Notes: generated by a model not told the origin, from the sequence alone. A DNA stretch of 64,000 nucleotides from Cyanobium sp. ATX 6A2 (GCF_024346355.1 NZ_JAGQCU010000010.1:34981-98980); one strand, 5' to 3'. Counted from the stretch's first letter, positions 41,655 through 51,501 are shown. Program-made: numbers and translations.

Positions 41655-42419
41655 GTGACGGAACAGGTGCAGCAGGATCTCAGCAGCGTGCTCGGCGTGG
41701 CAGGGTTTCTGCGCGATGGATTCGCTCTCAGGCAGCAGCTTGCCGATCACCTGGCGCTGACCCCTGAGGAGCTGGAGCGGCGTCTGCCCCACAGCACCGC
41801 CGAGCTGGCAGCCCTGCATCCCGGTGGCTTCGATCCGGATCAGGCAGGCCGCTTCTACGAGGAAACGGTGGGCACCGCCCATCTGCTGGAGCTGGCCGCC
41901 TGGCACCTGGACAGTGCCGACTACATCGCCGACACCCTGCGCCTGCAGGAGCGCTTTGCCCGCGGCCAGGTGCTCGACTTCGGCGGTGGCATCGGCAGCC
42001 ATGCCCTGGCTGCCGCCGGCCTGGAGGCGGTGGAGCGGGTGTGGTTCGTGGATCTCAATCCCCACAACCGCAGCTTCGTGGCTGAGCGGGCCCAGCGGCT
42101 GGGCCTGGCCGGCAAGCTGCGCTGCGTGCGCGATCTCGACGATCCCAGCCTGCCCGCACGGTTCGACACCGTGGTGTGCCTCGATGTGCTGGAACATCTC
42201 AGTGACCCAGCGGCTCAGCTGGAGCTGTTCGCAGGGCGGATGGAGCGCCAGGCTGCCGCCCTGCTCAACTGGTATTTCTTCAAGGGACACCAAGGCGAGT
42301 ATCCCTTCCACATCGATGATCCGGTGCTGGTGGAGCGCTTTTTCCGCACCCTCCAGAGTCGCTTTCTGGAGGTGTTCCACCCGCTGCTGATCACCACCCG
42401 GGCCTACCGGTTGGTCTGA
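41655..42419 (+). CDS. Class I SAM-dependent methyltransferase
   Basis: This 254-aa protein has a Rossmann-type SAM site: VLDFGGGIGSHALAAAG (motif I), WFVDLNPHN (motif II) and FDTVVCLDVLEHL (motif IV). The first 100 residues contain an unassigned helical domain (LADHLALTPEELERRL), and the C-terminus has FFKGHQGEYPFHID. The substrate is not known. The start is GTG 27 nt after the YhhQ-like gene; the pair may be co-transcribed. It converges with rpmA. Confidence 0.85.
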   Translation: MTEQVQQDLSSVLGVAGFLRDGFALRQQLADHLALTPEELERRLPHSTAELAALHPGGFDPDQAGRFYEETVGTAHLLELAAWHLDSADYIADTLRLQERFARGQVLDFGGGIGSHALAAAGLEAVERVWFVDLNPHNRSFVAERAQRLGLAGKLRCVRDLDDPSLPARFDTVVCLDVLEHLSDPAAQLELFAGRMERQAAALLNWYFFKGHQGEYPFHIDDPVLVERFFRTLQSRFLEVFHPLLITTRAYRLV

Positions 42420-42471
42420 CGAGTTGCCTGACGAGTGGCCTGACCGGCATGGGCCTGCAAACCCGAGGGCC

Positions 42472-42735
42472 TCAGCCCGCGGCCACGTTGATGCGCTTGC
42501 GGTTGCGCAGGTTGCGCTTGATCGAGTCGAAATTCACTACCCCATCCACCAGGGCGAACAGGGTGTCGTCGGAACCGCGGCCCACGTTGCTGCCTGGCAG
42601 CACCGAAGTGCCGCGCTGGCGGATCAGGATCGAGCCGGCGGAAACGGCTTCGCCGCCGTAGCGCTTGACGCCGAGACGCTTGGAATTGGAGTCGCGGCCG
42701 TTGCGGGTGGAGCCGGTGCCTTTCTTGTGGGCCAT
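42472..42735 (-). CDS. rpmA: 50S ribosomal protein L27
   Basis: This 87-aa ribosomal protein starts [17 protein letters not shown], the nearly invariant N-terminus that reaches the peptidyl transferase centre. It is 52 nt after rplU and forms the usual rplU-rpmA pair. There is no room for a clear terminator before the convergent methyltransferase gene. Confidence 0.97.
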   Translation of the reverse strand: MAHKKGTGSTRNGRDSNSKRLGVKRYGGEAVSAGSILIRQRGTSVLPGSNVGRGSDDTLFALVDGVVNFDSIKRNLRNRKRINVAAG

Positions 42736-42787
42736 CGGGAGCTGAGATTCAGGTGCTGGGGAGATTGTGGCGTGCCGCCCGGATCGA

Positions 42788-43204
42788 TCAGGCCACGACC
42801 TGGCCATTCAGGGAGATGGACTGAACCATCACCCGGGTGAGTTCCTGGCGGTGTCCTGCCTTGCGGCGGGTTTTCTTCTTGGGCCGCATCTTGTACACGA
42901 TCACCTTCGACCCGCGGCGGTGGGCCATCACCCTCAGCTCCACACTGGCTCCCTCGACGTAGGGCTGCCCCAAGGTGGGGGTGCTGCCGTCGTTCACCAG
43001 CAACACCGTGTTGAGGGTGATGGTGCTGTCCACATCCGCTGGCAGCCGGTCGAGGTCGTAGTAGCGGTTGGGCTGGAGCCAGAACTGCTGACCGGAGGCC
43101 TCAACAATCGCGTAGGGGGCGGTGGCGCTGGGCGGTGTGGCGCTGGGAGCAGTTGCAGTGGCCGTGGAGGCGCTGGAACTGGCCGGAGAGGGCGACTGGG
43201 TCAT
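42788..43204 (-). CDS. rplU: 50S ribosomal protein L21
   Basis: This large-subunit ribosomal protein is 138 aa here. The conserved core begins at [20 protein letters not shown] (about residue 31) and contains [18 protein letters not shown]. About 30 N-terminal residues rich in Ser, Ala, Thr and Pro precede it; this low-complexity extension is unusual for L21 and is presumably disordered. It heads rplU-rpmA and is divergent from kaiA, a pairing that is conserved in picocyanobacteria. Confidence 0.95.
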   Translation of the reverse strand: MTQSPSPASSSASTATATAPSATPPSATAPYAIVEASGQQFWLQPNRYYDLDRLPADVDSTITLNTVLLVNDGSTPTLGQPYVEGASVELRVMAHRRGSKVIVYKMRPKKKTRRKAGHRQELTRVMVQSISLNGQVVA

Positions 43205-43403
43205 GACGGCGGGGCGTGGCCAGGCTGGAAAACGGCGCTGGGTCGCTGAAGCGTGGCGAGGCCTCGCTCAAGGTCTCCTGCGCCGCCGCCATTGCGGCCT
43301 GGCGCACGGCGATCAACACAAACGACAATTCTCCCCCCGAGGCCCTCACTTCGTCAATATGGGCGGCACTGCGGGGCGGTTCTGGTGCCGTGGATCGAAG
43401 GCC

Positions 43404-44267
43404 ATGTCCAGTTCGCCCCTCACCGTTGTTTCGATCCTCCACGACCCGGCAGTGCAGGCCGACGTGGACCGCTGGCTGGCTGGCCAGCAGCGCTACCGTC
43501 TGGTGCGCTGTGATCCAGGCCGAGATCCGCTGACGGCGCTGCAGGAGCACGGCGAGGCCATCGATGCCCTGCTGCTGGAAAGCGGACGCCTTGATCCTGA
43601 CCAGGCCCAAGCGCTCAGGGAGCGCGGTCTGCTGCTGCCGGCGGTGGTGATCGGGCCGAGTGCCACCGGGACAGTGGACTTGCACGAGGCCGAGGTGCAC
43701 CTGCCGGCCGACCAGCTTGAGCAGCTCAGTTACAGCCTCGATGCGGCTGTCTCCCGGTTCCTGATGCGCAGTGGGGGCGAGCAGCCGCTGGCTGAGTCGG
43801 CGCCTGGGGATCTTGGTCTGTCGGAGCGCTGGCGCCTGGCCGATCGCCTCCAGGGGCGGCTGGGCCTGGCCGGGGTGTTCTTCAAGCGCGATTCCAGCCG
43901 TTTTCTGCGCCATCTACCCCCTCAGGACGCCGCCGAGCTGGTGGGCTCCTTGCAGCGCACCTACCGCGACCTCCTGCTCCACTACTTCAGGGATCCGGCA
44001 GCGGCCAACCAGGCCCTGGAAAGCTTTGTGAACACTGCCTTCTTCAGCGACCTGCCGATTACGAAGACCATCGAGATCCACATGAATCTGATCGATGCCT
44101 TTGGCAAGCAACTTAAGCTTGAGGGGCACAGAGGTGACTTCCTTCAGGACTATCGCCTGGCTCTGCTCGATGTTCTCGCCCACCTCTGCGAACTCTATCG
44201 ACGCGCCATTCCCCCCGATCCGGTAGTGGACAGGACGCCATCGGAAGTATCCCGTTCAGACCGCTGA
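43404..44267 (+). CDS. kaiA: Circadian clock protein KaiA
   Basis: KaiA stimulates KaiC autophosphorylation in the cyanobacterial oscillator. At 287 aa it is full length: an N-terminal pseudo-receiver domain (about residues 1-130, [19 protein letters not shown]), a linker, and a C-terminal four-helix domain that binds the KaiC tail (about 165-270, [30 protein letters not shown]). A Gln/Asp-rich pocket replaces the phospho-acceptor pattern. ATG at 43404 was chosen; starts upstream add sequence without homology. The rplU-kaiA spacer is 199 bp and holds the likely promoter. kaiB follows by 17 nt. Confidence 0.95.
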   Translation: MSSSPLTVVSILHDPAVQADVDRWLAGQQRYRLVRCDPGRDPLTALQEHGEAIDALLLESGRLDPDQAQALRERGLLLPAVVIGPSATGTVDLHEAEVHLPADQLEQLSYSLDAAVSRFLMRSGGEQPLAESAPGDLGLSERWRLADRLQGRLGLAGVFFKRDSSRFLRHLPPQDAAELVGSLQRTYRDLLLHYFRDPAAANQALESFVNTAFFSDLPITKTIEIHMNLIDAFGKQLKLEGHRGDFLQDYRLALLDVLAHLCELYRRAIPPDPVVDRTPSEVSRSDR

Positions 44268-44284
44268 GATCCCGAGTTCTATTC

Positions 44285-44650
44285 ATGTCAGCACGCAAGA
44301 CCTACATTCTCAAGCTCTATGTTGCTGGAAATACGCCCAGCTCCATGCGCGCGCTGAAAACCCTGCGCAATATCCTGGAAGTGGAATTTCGTGGCGTGTA
44401 TGCGCTCAAGGTGATTGACGTGCTCAAGAATCCTCAGCTGGCCGAGGAGGACAAGATTTTGGCCACACCAACCCTGGCCAAGATTCTGCCGCCACCGGTA
44501 CGCCGCATCATTGGCGATCTCAGCGACCGTGAGCGGGTGCTGATCGGTCTCGATCTCCTCTATGACGAGCTCAGCGACGATGGCCTCTTTGATGATGATT
44601 CGCAGGGGTTGTTCCCTGACAGTCCCCCCGCGTCGTCTGACGGCGCTTAG
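44285..44650 (+). CDS. kaiB: Circadian clock protein KaiB
   Basis: This thioredoxin-like, fold-switching clock protein binds phosphorylated KaiC and sequesters KaiA. The core is intact: [20 protein letters not shown] and [20 protein letters not shown], then [20 protein letters not shown]. At 121 aa it is about 20 residues longer than KaiB of S. elongatus, with an acidic tail ([11 protein letters not shown]) typical of marine and related picocyanobacteria. It is 17 nt after kaiA and 74 nt before kaiC, so a kaiABC transcript is likely. Confidence 0.97.
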   Translation: MSARKTYILKLYVAGNTPSSMRALKTLRNILEVEFRGVYALKVIDVLKNPQLAEEDKILATPTLAKILPPPVRRIIGDLSDRERVLIGLDLLYDELSDDGLFDDDSQGLFPDSPPASSDGA

Positions 44651-44724
44651 CACCATCCCTTTTCGCGCCTGGCCTTGCCAATTTCCTCCCGCCACGATCC
44701 GCTGTCTTTGATCAGCTCTTTTTG

Positions 44725-46272
44725 ATGTCCGACTTGACTTCCCCCTCCACGCCCGTGCCCTTGGTGCAAAAGCTGCCCACGGGGATTGAAGGCTTTGATG
44801 ATGTCTGCCACGGTGGCCTGCCGATCGGCCGCTCCACGCTGGTGTCGGGAACCTCTGGAACAGGCAAGACGATTCTCTCGCTTAATTTTCTTTACAACGG
44901 CATCGTGCACTACAACGAGCCGGGAATCTTTGTCACATTTGAGGAGTCACCGCGCGATATTATTCGCAATGCTTCCAGCTTCGGCTGGAATATTCAGGAG
45001 ATGGTGGATCAGAATAAGCTTTTTATCCTCGATGCGTCACCTGATCCTGAGGGTCAGTACGTGGCTGGAAGTTTTGATCTGTCTGGGCTGATTGAGCGTA
45101 TCAGCTACGCGATCCGCAAGTACAAAGCGCGTCGTGTTGCCATCGACTCGATGACGGCCGTGTTTCAGCAGTACGACGCCATCTCTGTGGTGAGGCGGGA
45201 GATTTTCCGCTTGATTGCCAGGCTCAAGTCGATCGGCGTCACCACAGTGATGACCACAGAACGCGAATTGGAGTACGGCCCGGTGGCGCGCTATGGGGTC
45301 GAGGAATTTGTATCAGACAACGTCGTGATTCTGCGCAATGTGCTGGAGGGTGAACGCCGCCGTCGCACTGTGGAAATCCTTAAATTGCGCGGCACTACCC
45401 ACATGAAGGGTGAATTTCCCTTCACCCTTGGCAGCCATGGCATGAGTGTGTTCCCCCTGGGGGCAATGCGGCTCACCCAGCGCAGCTCAAACGTGCGGCT
45501 CAGTTCTGGGGTACCGAAGCTCGACGCCATGTGCGGCGGCGGATTCTTCAAGGATTCCATCATCCTGGCCACTGGTGCCACGGGCACGGGCAAGACGTTG
45601 CTGGTTTCGAAATTTGTGGAAGATGCCTGTTCCCACAAAGAGCGGGCCATCCTCTTCGCCTATGAGGAGTCTCGAGCTCAGCTGCTGCGCAACGCCACCA
45701 GCTGGGGCATTGATTTCGAGCAGATGGAGCGGGATGGAATGCTGAAAATTATTTGTGCCTATCCCGAATCCACAGGCCTTGAAGACCATCTGCAGATCAT
45801 CAAAACTGAGATTGCTCAATTCAAGCCGTCCCGAATGGCTATCGACTCACTCAGTGCCCTGGCTCGCGGCGTCAGTCGCAATGCCTTTCGGCAGTTTGTG
45901 ATAGGTATTACTGGCTATGCGAAGCAGGAGGAGATTGCCGGTTTCTTCACAAATACGTCAGAGGAATTCATGGGTAGTCACTCCATTACTGATGCTCATA
46001 TCTCCACGATCACAGACACCATTCTCCTGCTGCAATATGTGGAAATCCGTGGTGAGATGGCGCGGGCTCTGAACGTGTTCAAGATGCGCGGCTCCTGGCA
46101 TGACAAGGGCATCCGCGAGTTTGTGATTACCGGGAAGGGACCGGAAATCAAGGATTCGTTCTCCAATTTCGAGCGCATTATCTCCGGTGTTCCCCACCGT
46201 GTCAGTGGCGATGAGCGCAGTGAACTGGCGCGCATCGTGCAAGGTGTGGCGGACACCGGCGAATCGCGCTGA
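44725..46272 (+). CDS. kaiC: Circadian clock protein KaiC
   Basis: This is the central clock ATPase/autokinase. The 515-aa double-RecA protein has CI Walker A GTSGTGKT (residues 42-49) with catalytic Glu73/Glu74, and CII GATGTGKT with FAYEES as the second catalytic pair (314/315). The autophosphorylation residues are Ser427 and Thr428 in HISTITDT, four positions lower than in S. elongatus. The C-terminal tail needed for KaiA binding is present. ATG is used over a TTG just before it. It ends 5 nt from the convergent nblS stop. Confidence 0.98.
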   Translation: MSDLTSPSTPVPLVQKLPTGIEGFDDVCHGGLPIGRSTLVSGTSGTGKTILSLNFLYNGIVHYNEPGIFVTFEESPRDIIRNASSFGWNIQEMVDQNKLFILDASPDPEGQYVAGSFDLSGLIERISYAIRKYKARRVAIDSMTAVFQQYDAISVVRREIFRLIARLKSIGVTTVMTTERELEYGPVARYGVEEFVSDNVVILRNVLEGERRRRTVEILKLRGTTHMKGEFPFTLGSHGMSVFPLGAMRLTQRSSNVRLSSGVPKLDAMCGGGFFKDSIILATGATGTGKTLLVSKFVEDACSHKERAILFAYEESRAQLLRNATSWGIDFEQMERDGMLKIICAYPESTGLEDHLQIIKTEIAQFKPSRMAIDSLSALARGVSRNAFRQFVIGITGYAKQEEIAGFFTNTSEEFMGSHSITDAHISTITDTILLLQYVEIRGEMARALNVFKMRGSWHDKGIREFVITGKGPEIKDSFSNFERIISGVPHRVSGDERSELARIVQGVADTGESR

Positions 46273-46277
46273 GGCCT

Positions 46278-48296
46278 TCAGTCCTGCACGGCCACCACCG
46301 CATCTGAGGTTCGCTGCTGACGGTCAGCTGCCAGCTGCAACTCCTCGTTGTCGCTGTCTTCGAGCGGCAGATCGAACCAGAAGGTGGTGCCCACCCCCAG
46401 CTCGCTGGCCATGGCGATTCGTGCGCCGTGCTTGTCGAGGATGCCGCGCACGATCGAGAGGCCCAGCCCCGTGCCTGCCTCGGTGTGCACGGCATTTTCC
46501 ACCCGGTAGAAGCGCTCGAAGATGCGCTCCTGATCCCTAGCTGCGATGCCGCTGCCGGTGTCGGCGATCTCCAGCCTCAGCCGTGGCAGGGGGGAGTGAA
46601 AGTCGCAGGTTGGCCCGGCGTGTTCCGGCAGCGCCTCGCTGGGCAGGGCACAGAGGTCGGGCCAGGGATAGGCGCGCAGCATCAGTGCTCCGCCCTTGGC
46701 TGAGAACTTCAGGGCATTGCCCACCAGGTTGTCGAGCACTTGCAGAAGCAGATCCCAGTTGCCCAGCACCCGCGGCAGCTGGGAGTCGGCCTCGAAGTGC
46801 AGGCTCACACCTTTCTCTTCCGCATTCAGCCGGTAGGTGCGCAGGGTCTGCTCGATGGCGGTCGACAGTTCAAGGGGTTCAAAACTCCATTGGCGATCGG
46901 ATTCCAGCCGCGACAGATCGAGAACGTCGTTCACCAGCCGCGTCAGCCGATCGGTCTCGGCATTGGCGATGCCGAGAAACTCCCGCTTCTCTTCCTCGCT
47001 CAGCTGGTCTCCCAGATCGTGGAGGGTTTCCACGTAGCTCTTGATGTTGAACAGGGGGGTGCGCAGTTCGTGGGACACATTGGAGATGAACCGGCTCTGG
47101 GCGGCATTCAGTTCCACTTCCCGGGTGAGGTCCTGCACCGTCATGGCGATGCCCTTGAGGGTTTCTCCGCTCGCATCCCGCACTGACTGAAGGACGATGC
47201 GCAGGGTGCGGGGCGGCTCTCCCAGGCTGCAGCGCAGATCGGTGCTGTCGAGGCCGCCGCCCCTGACGATGTCGAGGGCGTCCTGGAGGTCCATGGCCAG
47301 CCGCTCGGGCAGTTCCTGGATGAGGGAATTGGCTTCGAGGTTGCGCCCCTCCCAGCGGAACAGGCGACGGGCCGTGGGGTTGGCCAGCACGATCGCCCCT
47401 TCGGCATCCAGCAGCACGGCCCCGTCGGCCATGGTGGCAATCAACGACTGCTGCTTCACCTGGGCGGCCCGCAGCTCCTCGATGTTGGCGGCCTTGTACT
47501 CCTCCAGCTGGGTGGCCATGGTGTTGAAGCCCTCCAGCAATTCCCCCAGCTCTCCCCCCACCGGCAGGGCGATGCGGGTTTCGAAATTGCCGCCGGCGAT
47601 CTGGCGCACCCCCCGCAGCAGCTCTTTCACCGGCTGCGTGATCGTGAGGGCGTTGAACACCGAGCCGAGGATCACCAGCACCCAGATCGAGATGAACACC
47701 GCCACCGTCACTTCACGGGTGAGGGCGGCGCTGGCCAGCAGGGTTTCATTGGGGTTGATGCCCAGCGCCAGCACTCCCAGGTAGGTGCCATCGCTCACCA
47801 TCGGCACAAACACGTCGGTGACCTGTCCGTCCGGGCTCAGGTGCTGGCGCACCAACGGGTTGTCGGGCCGCTTCTGGATGTCGGCGGGGAGCTCCAGCCG
47901 GCGGCTGAGCAGCAGTTCACTGCTGCCGTTGTTGGAGCCGATCGGGATCCCGAGATAGATCACCCCTTCGGGATCAGCAAAGAAGATGTAACGCAGGCTG
48001 CGGCTGGAGCGCCAGAAGCGATCGGCCACTGAGGCCAGTTCGCGGTCGTTCCCCTCGGCCACCAGGGGGGTGACGTTCGCCGAGAGCAGCAGGCCCAGAT
48101 CACGGGCGTAGCGGGTGTCGCTCATGCGTGCATCCCGCTGGATGCCATTGAGGGCCAGGAAAGTGATGCCCGTCATCAGCAGGCTCACCACCAGGGTGGC
48201 CACCGCCAGCAGCTTGGTCTGCAGGCTGAATTCCGCCCACCAGCGCGCCACGACCTGCCGCCAGGTGCGCTGCGCCTCGGGCCCGGCGGCCGTCAT
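46278..48296 (-). CDS. nblS: NblS/Hik33-type sensor histidine kinase
   Basis: This 672-aa kinase matches the NblS/DspA family, which senses light and nutrient stress and controls phycobilisome turnover and high-light genes. Order: TM1 (about 28-50), extracytoplasmic sensor (about 55-195), TM2 (about 197-222), HAMP, PAS (about 280-390), HisKA with His409 in VSHELRTPL, and a HATPase domain with N/G boxes (DNLVGNALKF, ADTGSGIA, GTGLGLSIV). Its ATG overlaps the purD stop (ATGA), suggesting coupling. It converges with kaiC. Its RpaB-type partner regulator is not in the window. Confidence 0.92.
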   Translation of the reverse strand: MTAAGPEAQRTWRQVVARWWAEFSLQTKLLAVATLVVSLLMTGITFLALNGIQRDARMSDTRYARDLGLLLSANVTPLVAEGNDRELASVADRFWRSSRSLRYIFFADPEGVIYLGIPIGSNNGSSELLLSRRLELPADIQKRPDNPLVRQHLSPDGQVTDVFVPMVSDGTYLGVLALGINPNETLLASAALTREVTVAVFISIWVLVILGSVFNALTITQPVKELLRGVRQIAGGNFETRIALPVGGELGELLEGFNTMATQLEEYKAANIEELRAAQVKQQSLIATMADGAVLLDAEGAIVLANPTARRLFRWEGRNLEANSLIQELPERLAMDLQDALDIVRGGGLDSTDLRCSLGEPPRTLRIVLQSVRDASGETLKGIAMTVQDLTREVELNAAQSRFISNVSHELRTPLFNIKSYVETLHDLGDQLSEEEKREFLGIANAETDRLTRLVNDVLDLSRLESDRQWSFEPLELSTAIEQTLRTYRLNAEEKGVSLHFEADSQLPRVLGNWDLLLQVLDNLVGNALKFSAKGGALMLRAYPWPDLCALPSEALPEHAGPTCDFHSPLPRLRLEIADTGSGIAARDQERIFERFYRVENAVHTEAGTGLGLSIVRGILDKHGARIAMASELGVGTTFWFDLPLEDSDNEELQLAADRQQRTSDAVVAVQD

Positions 48297-49591
48297 CGGC
48301 TGCGCACCTGGTGGCCGATGTCGCGCCGGTAGGTCATGCCGGCGAAGTGCACCTGCTCCAGCCCTGCGTAGGCCCTGGCGAAAGCGGTGTCGAAGTCATC
48401 GGCCTGGGCCACCAAGGCCAGTACTCGCCCTCCGCTGGTGCGGCAGACGCCCTCGCTGTCGCGGCTGCTCCCGGCATGAAACAGCTGCAGATGCTCGTTG
48501 GGCTGCAGCGTGCTGTGGATTGCATCGCCCTGACGCACAGCCGCAGGGTAGCCCTCGGCGGCGGCGATCACGCAGGCGCTGCAGAGCGGGGCGATCGAAA
48601 GCCGCGGGCCCGCGGCCAGCTGCCCGCGGGCACAGGCCAGCAGCACTGAGGCCAGCTCCGGGCCCAGCAGGGGCATCAGCGTCTCGCATTCCGGATCGCC
48701 GAAGCGGCAGTTGAACTCGATCACGCTGGGTCCCTCGGCGGTGAGCATCAGGCCGGCGTAGATCACCCCGCGATAGTCGATGCCCCGGCGGCGCAGGGCC
48801 GCCAGTGTCGGCTCCAGCACCTGGCACCGCACCTGCTCCAATCCCTCCGCATCGAGCAGCGGCGCCGGCGCGTAGGCCCCCATGCCGCCGGTGTTCGGAC
48901 CCGTATCCCCCTCGCCGATGCGCTTGTGATCCTGCGCCGGCGGCAGCAGCACCAGATCGCGGCCGTCGCTCAGGGCGAAGACGGACACCTCCGGTCCCTC
49001 AGTGCGTTCCTCGAGCACCAATGAGGCCTCCGCGCCGAAGCGGCCCGCGAAGATCTCGCCGATGGCGGCCCTGGCCTCGTCCATGGTTTCGGCCACGGTC
49101 ACCCCCTTGCCTGCGGCCAGTCCGTCGGCCTTCACCACCAGTGGGCGTCCCTCGCTTTCCAGCACCGCCAGGGCCTGTTCCTCGCTGCCGGCCCACCAGT
49201 ACCCCGCGGTGGGCACGCCCGCCTCCTGCATCAGTGCTTTGGCCCAGCGTTTGCTCGCTTCCAGCCGGGCGCCGTCGGCGCCGGGGCCGAACACCGACAG
49301 GCCGGCGGCACGCAGCTGATCGGCCAGGCCGGTGGCCAGCGGGGCTTCCGGTCCCACCACCACCAGCTCGATCTGGTGGTGGTGGCAGGCGTCCACCAGG
49401 GCGTCAGCGTCGGTTTCGGCGATCGCCAACGGCTGGCAGCCAGGGAGTGCCTCGGTTCCGCCGTTGCCGGGGGCTACCCACACCCCTTCAACGCCGTGGC
49501 TGCGGGTCAGGGCCCAGGCCAGCGCATTTTCCCTGCCGCCTCCACCCACCACCAGGATGCGGGCTGGGTGAGGTGATGCCTCTGGAGCCAT
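48293..49591 (-). CDS. purD: Phosphoribosylamine-glycine ligase
   Basis: This ATP-grasp enzyme attaches glycine to phosphoribosylamine, step two of purine synthesis. It has the N-terminal ILVVGGGGRENALAWAL motif, KADGLAAGKGVTVA (ATP grasp) and EFNCRFGDPECE. At 432 aa it is normal length from the ATG at 49591; the frame continues upstream but is antisense to the adjacent gene. The start overlaps nothing, while its stop overlaps the nblS start. purC lies about 1.1 kb away on the other strand, past one unknown gene. Confidence 0.96.
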   Translation of the reverse strand: MAPEASPHPARILVVGGGGRENALAWALTRSHGVEGVWVAPGNGGTEALPGCQPLAIAETDADALVDACHHHQIELVVVGPEAPLATGLADQLRAAGLSVFGPGADGARLEASKRWAKALMQEAGVPTAGYWWAGSEEQALAVLESEGRPLVVKADGLAAGKGVTVAETMDEARAAIGEIFAGRFGAEASLVLEERTEGPEVSVFALSDGRDLVLLPPAQDHKRIGEGDTGPNTGGMGAYAPAPLLDAEGLEQVRCQVLEPTLAALRRRGIDYRGVIYAGLMLTAEGPSVIEFNCRFGDPECETLMPLLGPELASVLLACARGQLAAGPRLSIAPLCSACVIAAAEGYPAAVRQGDAIHSTLQPNEHLQLFHAGSSRDSEGVCRTSGGRVLALVAQADDFDTAFARAYAGLEQVHFAGMTYRRDIGHQVRSR

Positions 49592-49661
49592 GCGTGAAAC
49601 GCTGTGGAACAACGGTTGGGCAGGTTCCCCTAGCTTGGCCGGCGCAGATGACCTCCGCCGG

Positions 49662-50702
49662 ATGGGTCGCCATGTTCCATCTTCTCTCCGACCCGGCAGC
49701 TGGTTCTCTGGTGGCTGCCGCTTCGGCCCTGCGCGGCTGGCGGCCCTGCTGATTCCCCTGCAGATCGGCCTCACCACTGTCGCTGCCCCCGCGCTCGCTG
49801 CACCCGTTGCCATCGCCGAGGACGACCCGGTGCAGGCCTGCAGGCTGCTGCGCCGCCAGGGCGACGGGCCCGGCCTGGGCGCGCAGCAGCAGGGGCTGAT
49901 CGACGCGTTGGAGCCTGCGCCCTCTCTTGAGGACGTGCTGCTGAGCGCCGAGCAGCTGATCGCCTGTGCAGCCCCCCAGGCGGCCCTGACTGTGCTGGCC
50001 AGGGTCAGTCCCGCTGCCGGCGAGAGCCGCCGCCGCTGGCTGGTGATGCAGTGGCGGGCCGCCCAGGCCGGTCTGCACCACAACCTGGCCGCGCAGGCGC
50101 TCACCCTGCTGGCCCAGGGTGAACCGCAGCGGCTCGAGGAGCTGTTTCTGCCTCTCGGCCTGCCGGCCCAGAACGACCGGCCCGACACCCGCTCCGCCCT
50201 GGATCTGTTGGCCGATCACCTCGAGAGCCTGGGGCAGCGCCACCAGGCCGCCAAGGTGCTGTTGGCCAGCAGCAGCCCGGGGGCCGCCAGCGCCGCCCGC
50301 TGGGGCCGTGCGGTGGCCCTGGCGGACACCATGCCCCTGCGTGAGCAGGACGAGATCCTCGAGCTGGCCCTGGAGCAGGCTGCCGCCGCGGGAGCCTGGG
50401 GGCTGGTGGCGGCCCTGCTGGATCAGCAGCTGGCGGCCGGTGTCAGCGATCCGGCCTCCCGACAGGCCCTCGACCGACGGCTGCGGCTGGGGGAGCGGAT
50501 CGACGATGCCTACGGAGAATGGCTGCAGCGCCGCCAGTTGAGCGGGCCGGATCACGACAGCCGCAACGAGGAGCTGGAGCGGCTGTTGCGCTCGCCGCGG
50601 CAGCCGGGGGGCCATCTCCCGCCGGCTCCCCCAACCCCATCTCCATCCCTGGGCCCCAGCCCGGCCCCGGCCCCAGATTCCTCCCTCACTCCGCAGCCAT
50701 GA
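49662..50702 (+). CDS. Exported helical protein, unknown function
   Basis: This 346-aa protein begins with a basic segment and a hydrophobic signal ([20 protein letters not shown], about residues 30-48), so it is probably exported. The mature part is Ala/Leu/Gln-rich and helical, with TPR-like pairs ([41 protein letters not shown]). It ends with a Pro/Ser-rich tail. ATG at 49662 was chosen; an ATG 72 nt upstream overlaps purD. Its stop overlaps the purC ATG (ATGA), so purC expression is coupled to it. Confidence 0.75.
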   Translation: MGRHVPSSLRPGSWFSGGCRFGPARLAALLIPLQIGLTTVAAPALAAPVAIAEDDPVQACRLLRRQGDGPGLGAQQQGLIDALEPAPSLEDVLLSAEQLIACAAPQAALTVLARVSPAAGESRRRWLVMQWRAAQAGLHHNLAAQALTLLAQGEPQRLEELFLPLGLPAQNDRPDTRSALDLLADHLESLGQRHQAAKVLLASSSPGAASAARWGRAVALADTMPLREQDEILELALEQAAAAGAWGLVAALLDQQLAAGVSDPASRQALDRRLRLGERIDDAYGEWLQRRQLSGPDHDSRNEELERLLRSPRQPGGHLPPAPPTPSPSLGPSPAPAPDSSLTPQP

Positions 50703-51457
50703 CCGCCTTTCAGCTCGGCCCCCTGCTCCACGAAGGCAAGGCCAAGCGGGTCCATGCCACCGACCGCAGCGACCTGGTTGCCGTGGAATACAAGGACGAC
50801 GCCACGGCCTTCAATGCGCTCAAGAAGGCCAGCCTGCCGGGCAAAGGAACCCTCAACTGCCAGATTTCCGCCCTGCTGTTTGAGCATCTGGCCGGCCTGG
50901 GTATCCCCACCCACTACATGGGCCTGGGTGAGAGCGCCAACTGGATGCTGGTGCGGCCGGTGCGGGTGATTCCGCTGGAGGTGGTGATCCGCAACCTGGC
51001 CGCCGGTTCGCTCTGCCGCGAGCTGCCGCTACCCCCCGGCACGCCGCTCGACCCCCCCCTCTGCGACCTCTATTACAAGGACGATGCCTACGGCGATCCC
51101 CTGCTCACCGAGGCCAGGCTGGAGCGGCTCCAGCTGGTGACTCCGGAGCAGCGCCTCCAGATCGAGGCCCTGGCCCGCCGCGTGAATGACGAACTGCGGC
51201 GGCTGTTCGACTCGGTGGGCCTGTTGTTGGTGGATTTCAAGATCGAGCTGGGCTTCACCGGCGCCGGGGAGCTGCTGCTGGCCGATGAGATCAGCCCGGA
51301 TACATGCCGCCTATGGGATCAGGCCGTGGCTGACAGCCAGGACCGCATCCTCGACAAGGACCGTTTCCGCCAGGACCTCGGCGGTGTTGTGGAAGCCTAT
51401 GGGCAGGTTCTCAAACGGCTCCAGCAGGCCTGTCCCGAACCCACCGTCTACCGGTAA
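50699..51457 (+). CDS. purC: SAICAR synthetase
   Basis: This 252-aa enzyme joins aspartate to CAIR in purine synthesis. Family motifs are [14 protein letters not shown] at the N-terminus, [11 protein letters not shown], and [10 protein letters not shown] near the C-terminus. The ATG overlaps the stop of the exported helical protein, which is the translational coupling signal used to set the start. Together with purD on the opposite strand it places two purine genes around one unknown gene. Confidence 0.96.
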   Translation: MTAFQLGPLLHEGKAKRVHATDRSDLVAVEYKDDATAFNALKKASLPGKGTLNCQISALLFEHLAGLGIPTHYMGLGESANWMLVRPVRVIPLEVVIRNLAAGSLCRELPLPPGTPLDPPLCDLYYKDDAYGDPLLTEARLERLQLVTPEQRLQIEALARRVNDELRRLFDSVGLLLVDFKIELGFTGAGELLLADEISPDTCRLWDQAVADSQDRILDKDRFRQDLGGVVEAYGQVLKRLQQACPEPTVYR

Positions 51458-51501
51458 CGTGCCGCGATTGCGGCTCCGCCGCCCCGAGACCCCCCGCACC
51501 C

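Noticed and set aside
43122..43403. N-terminal extension of KaiA into the rplU spacer and gene
   Set aside because: The added sequence has no similarity to KaiA and overlaps rplU; the ATG at 43404 gives the normal length.
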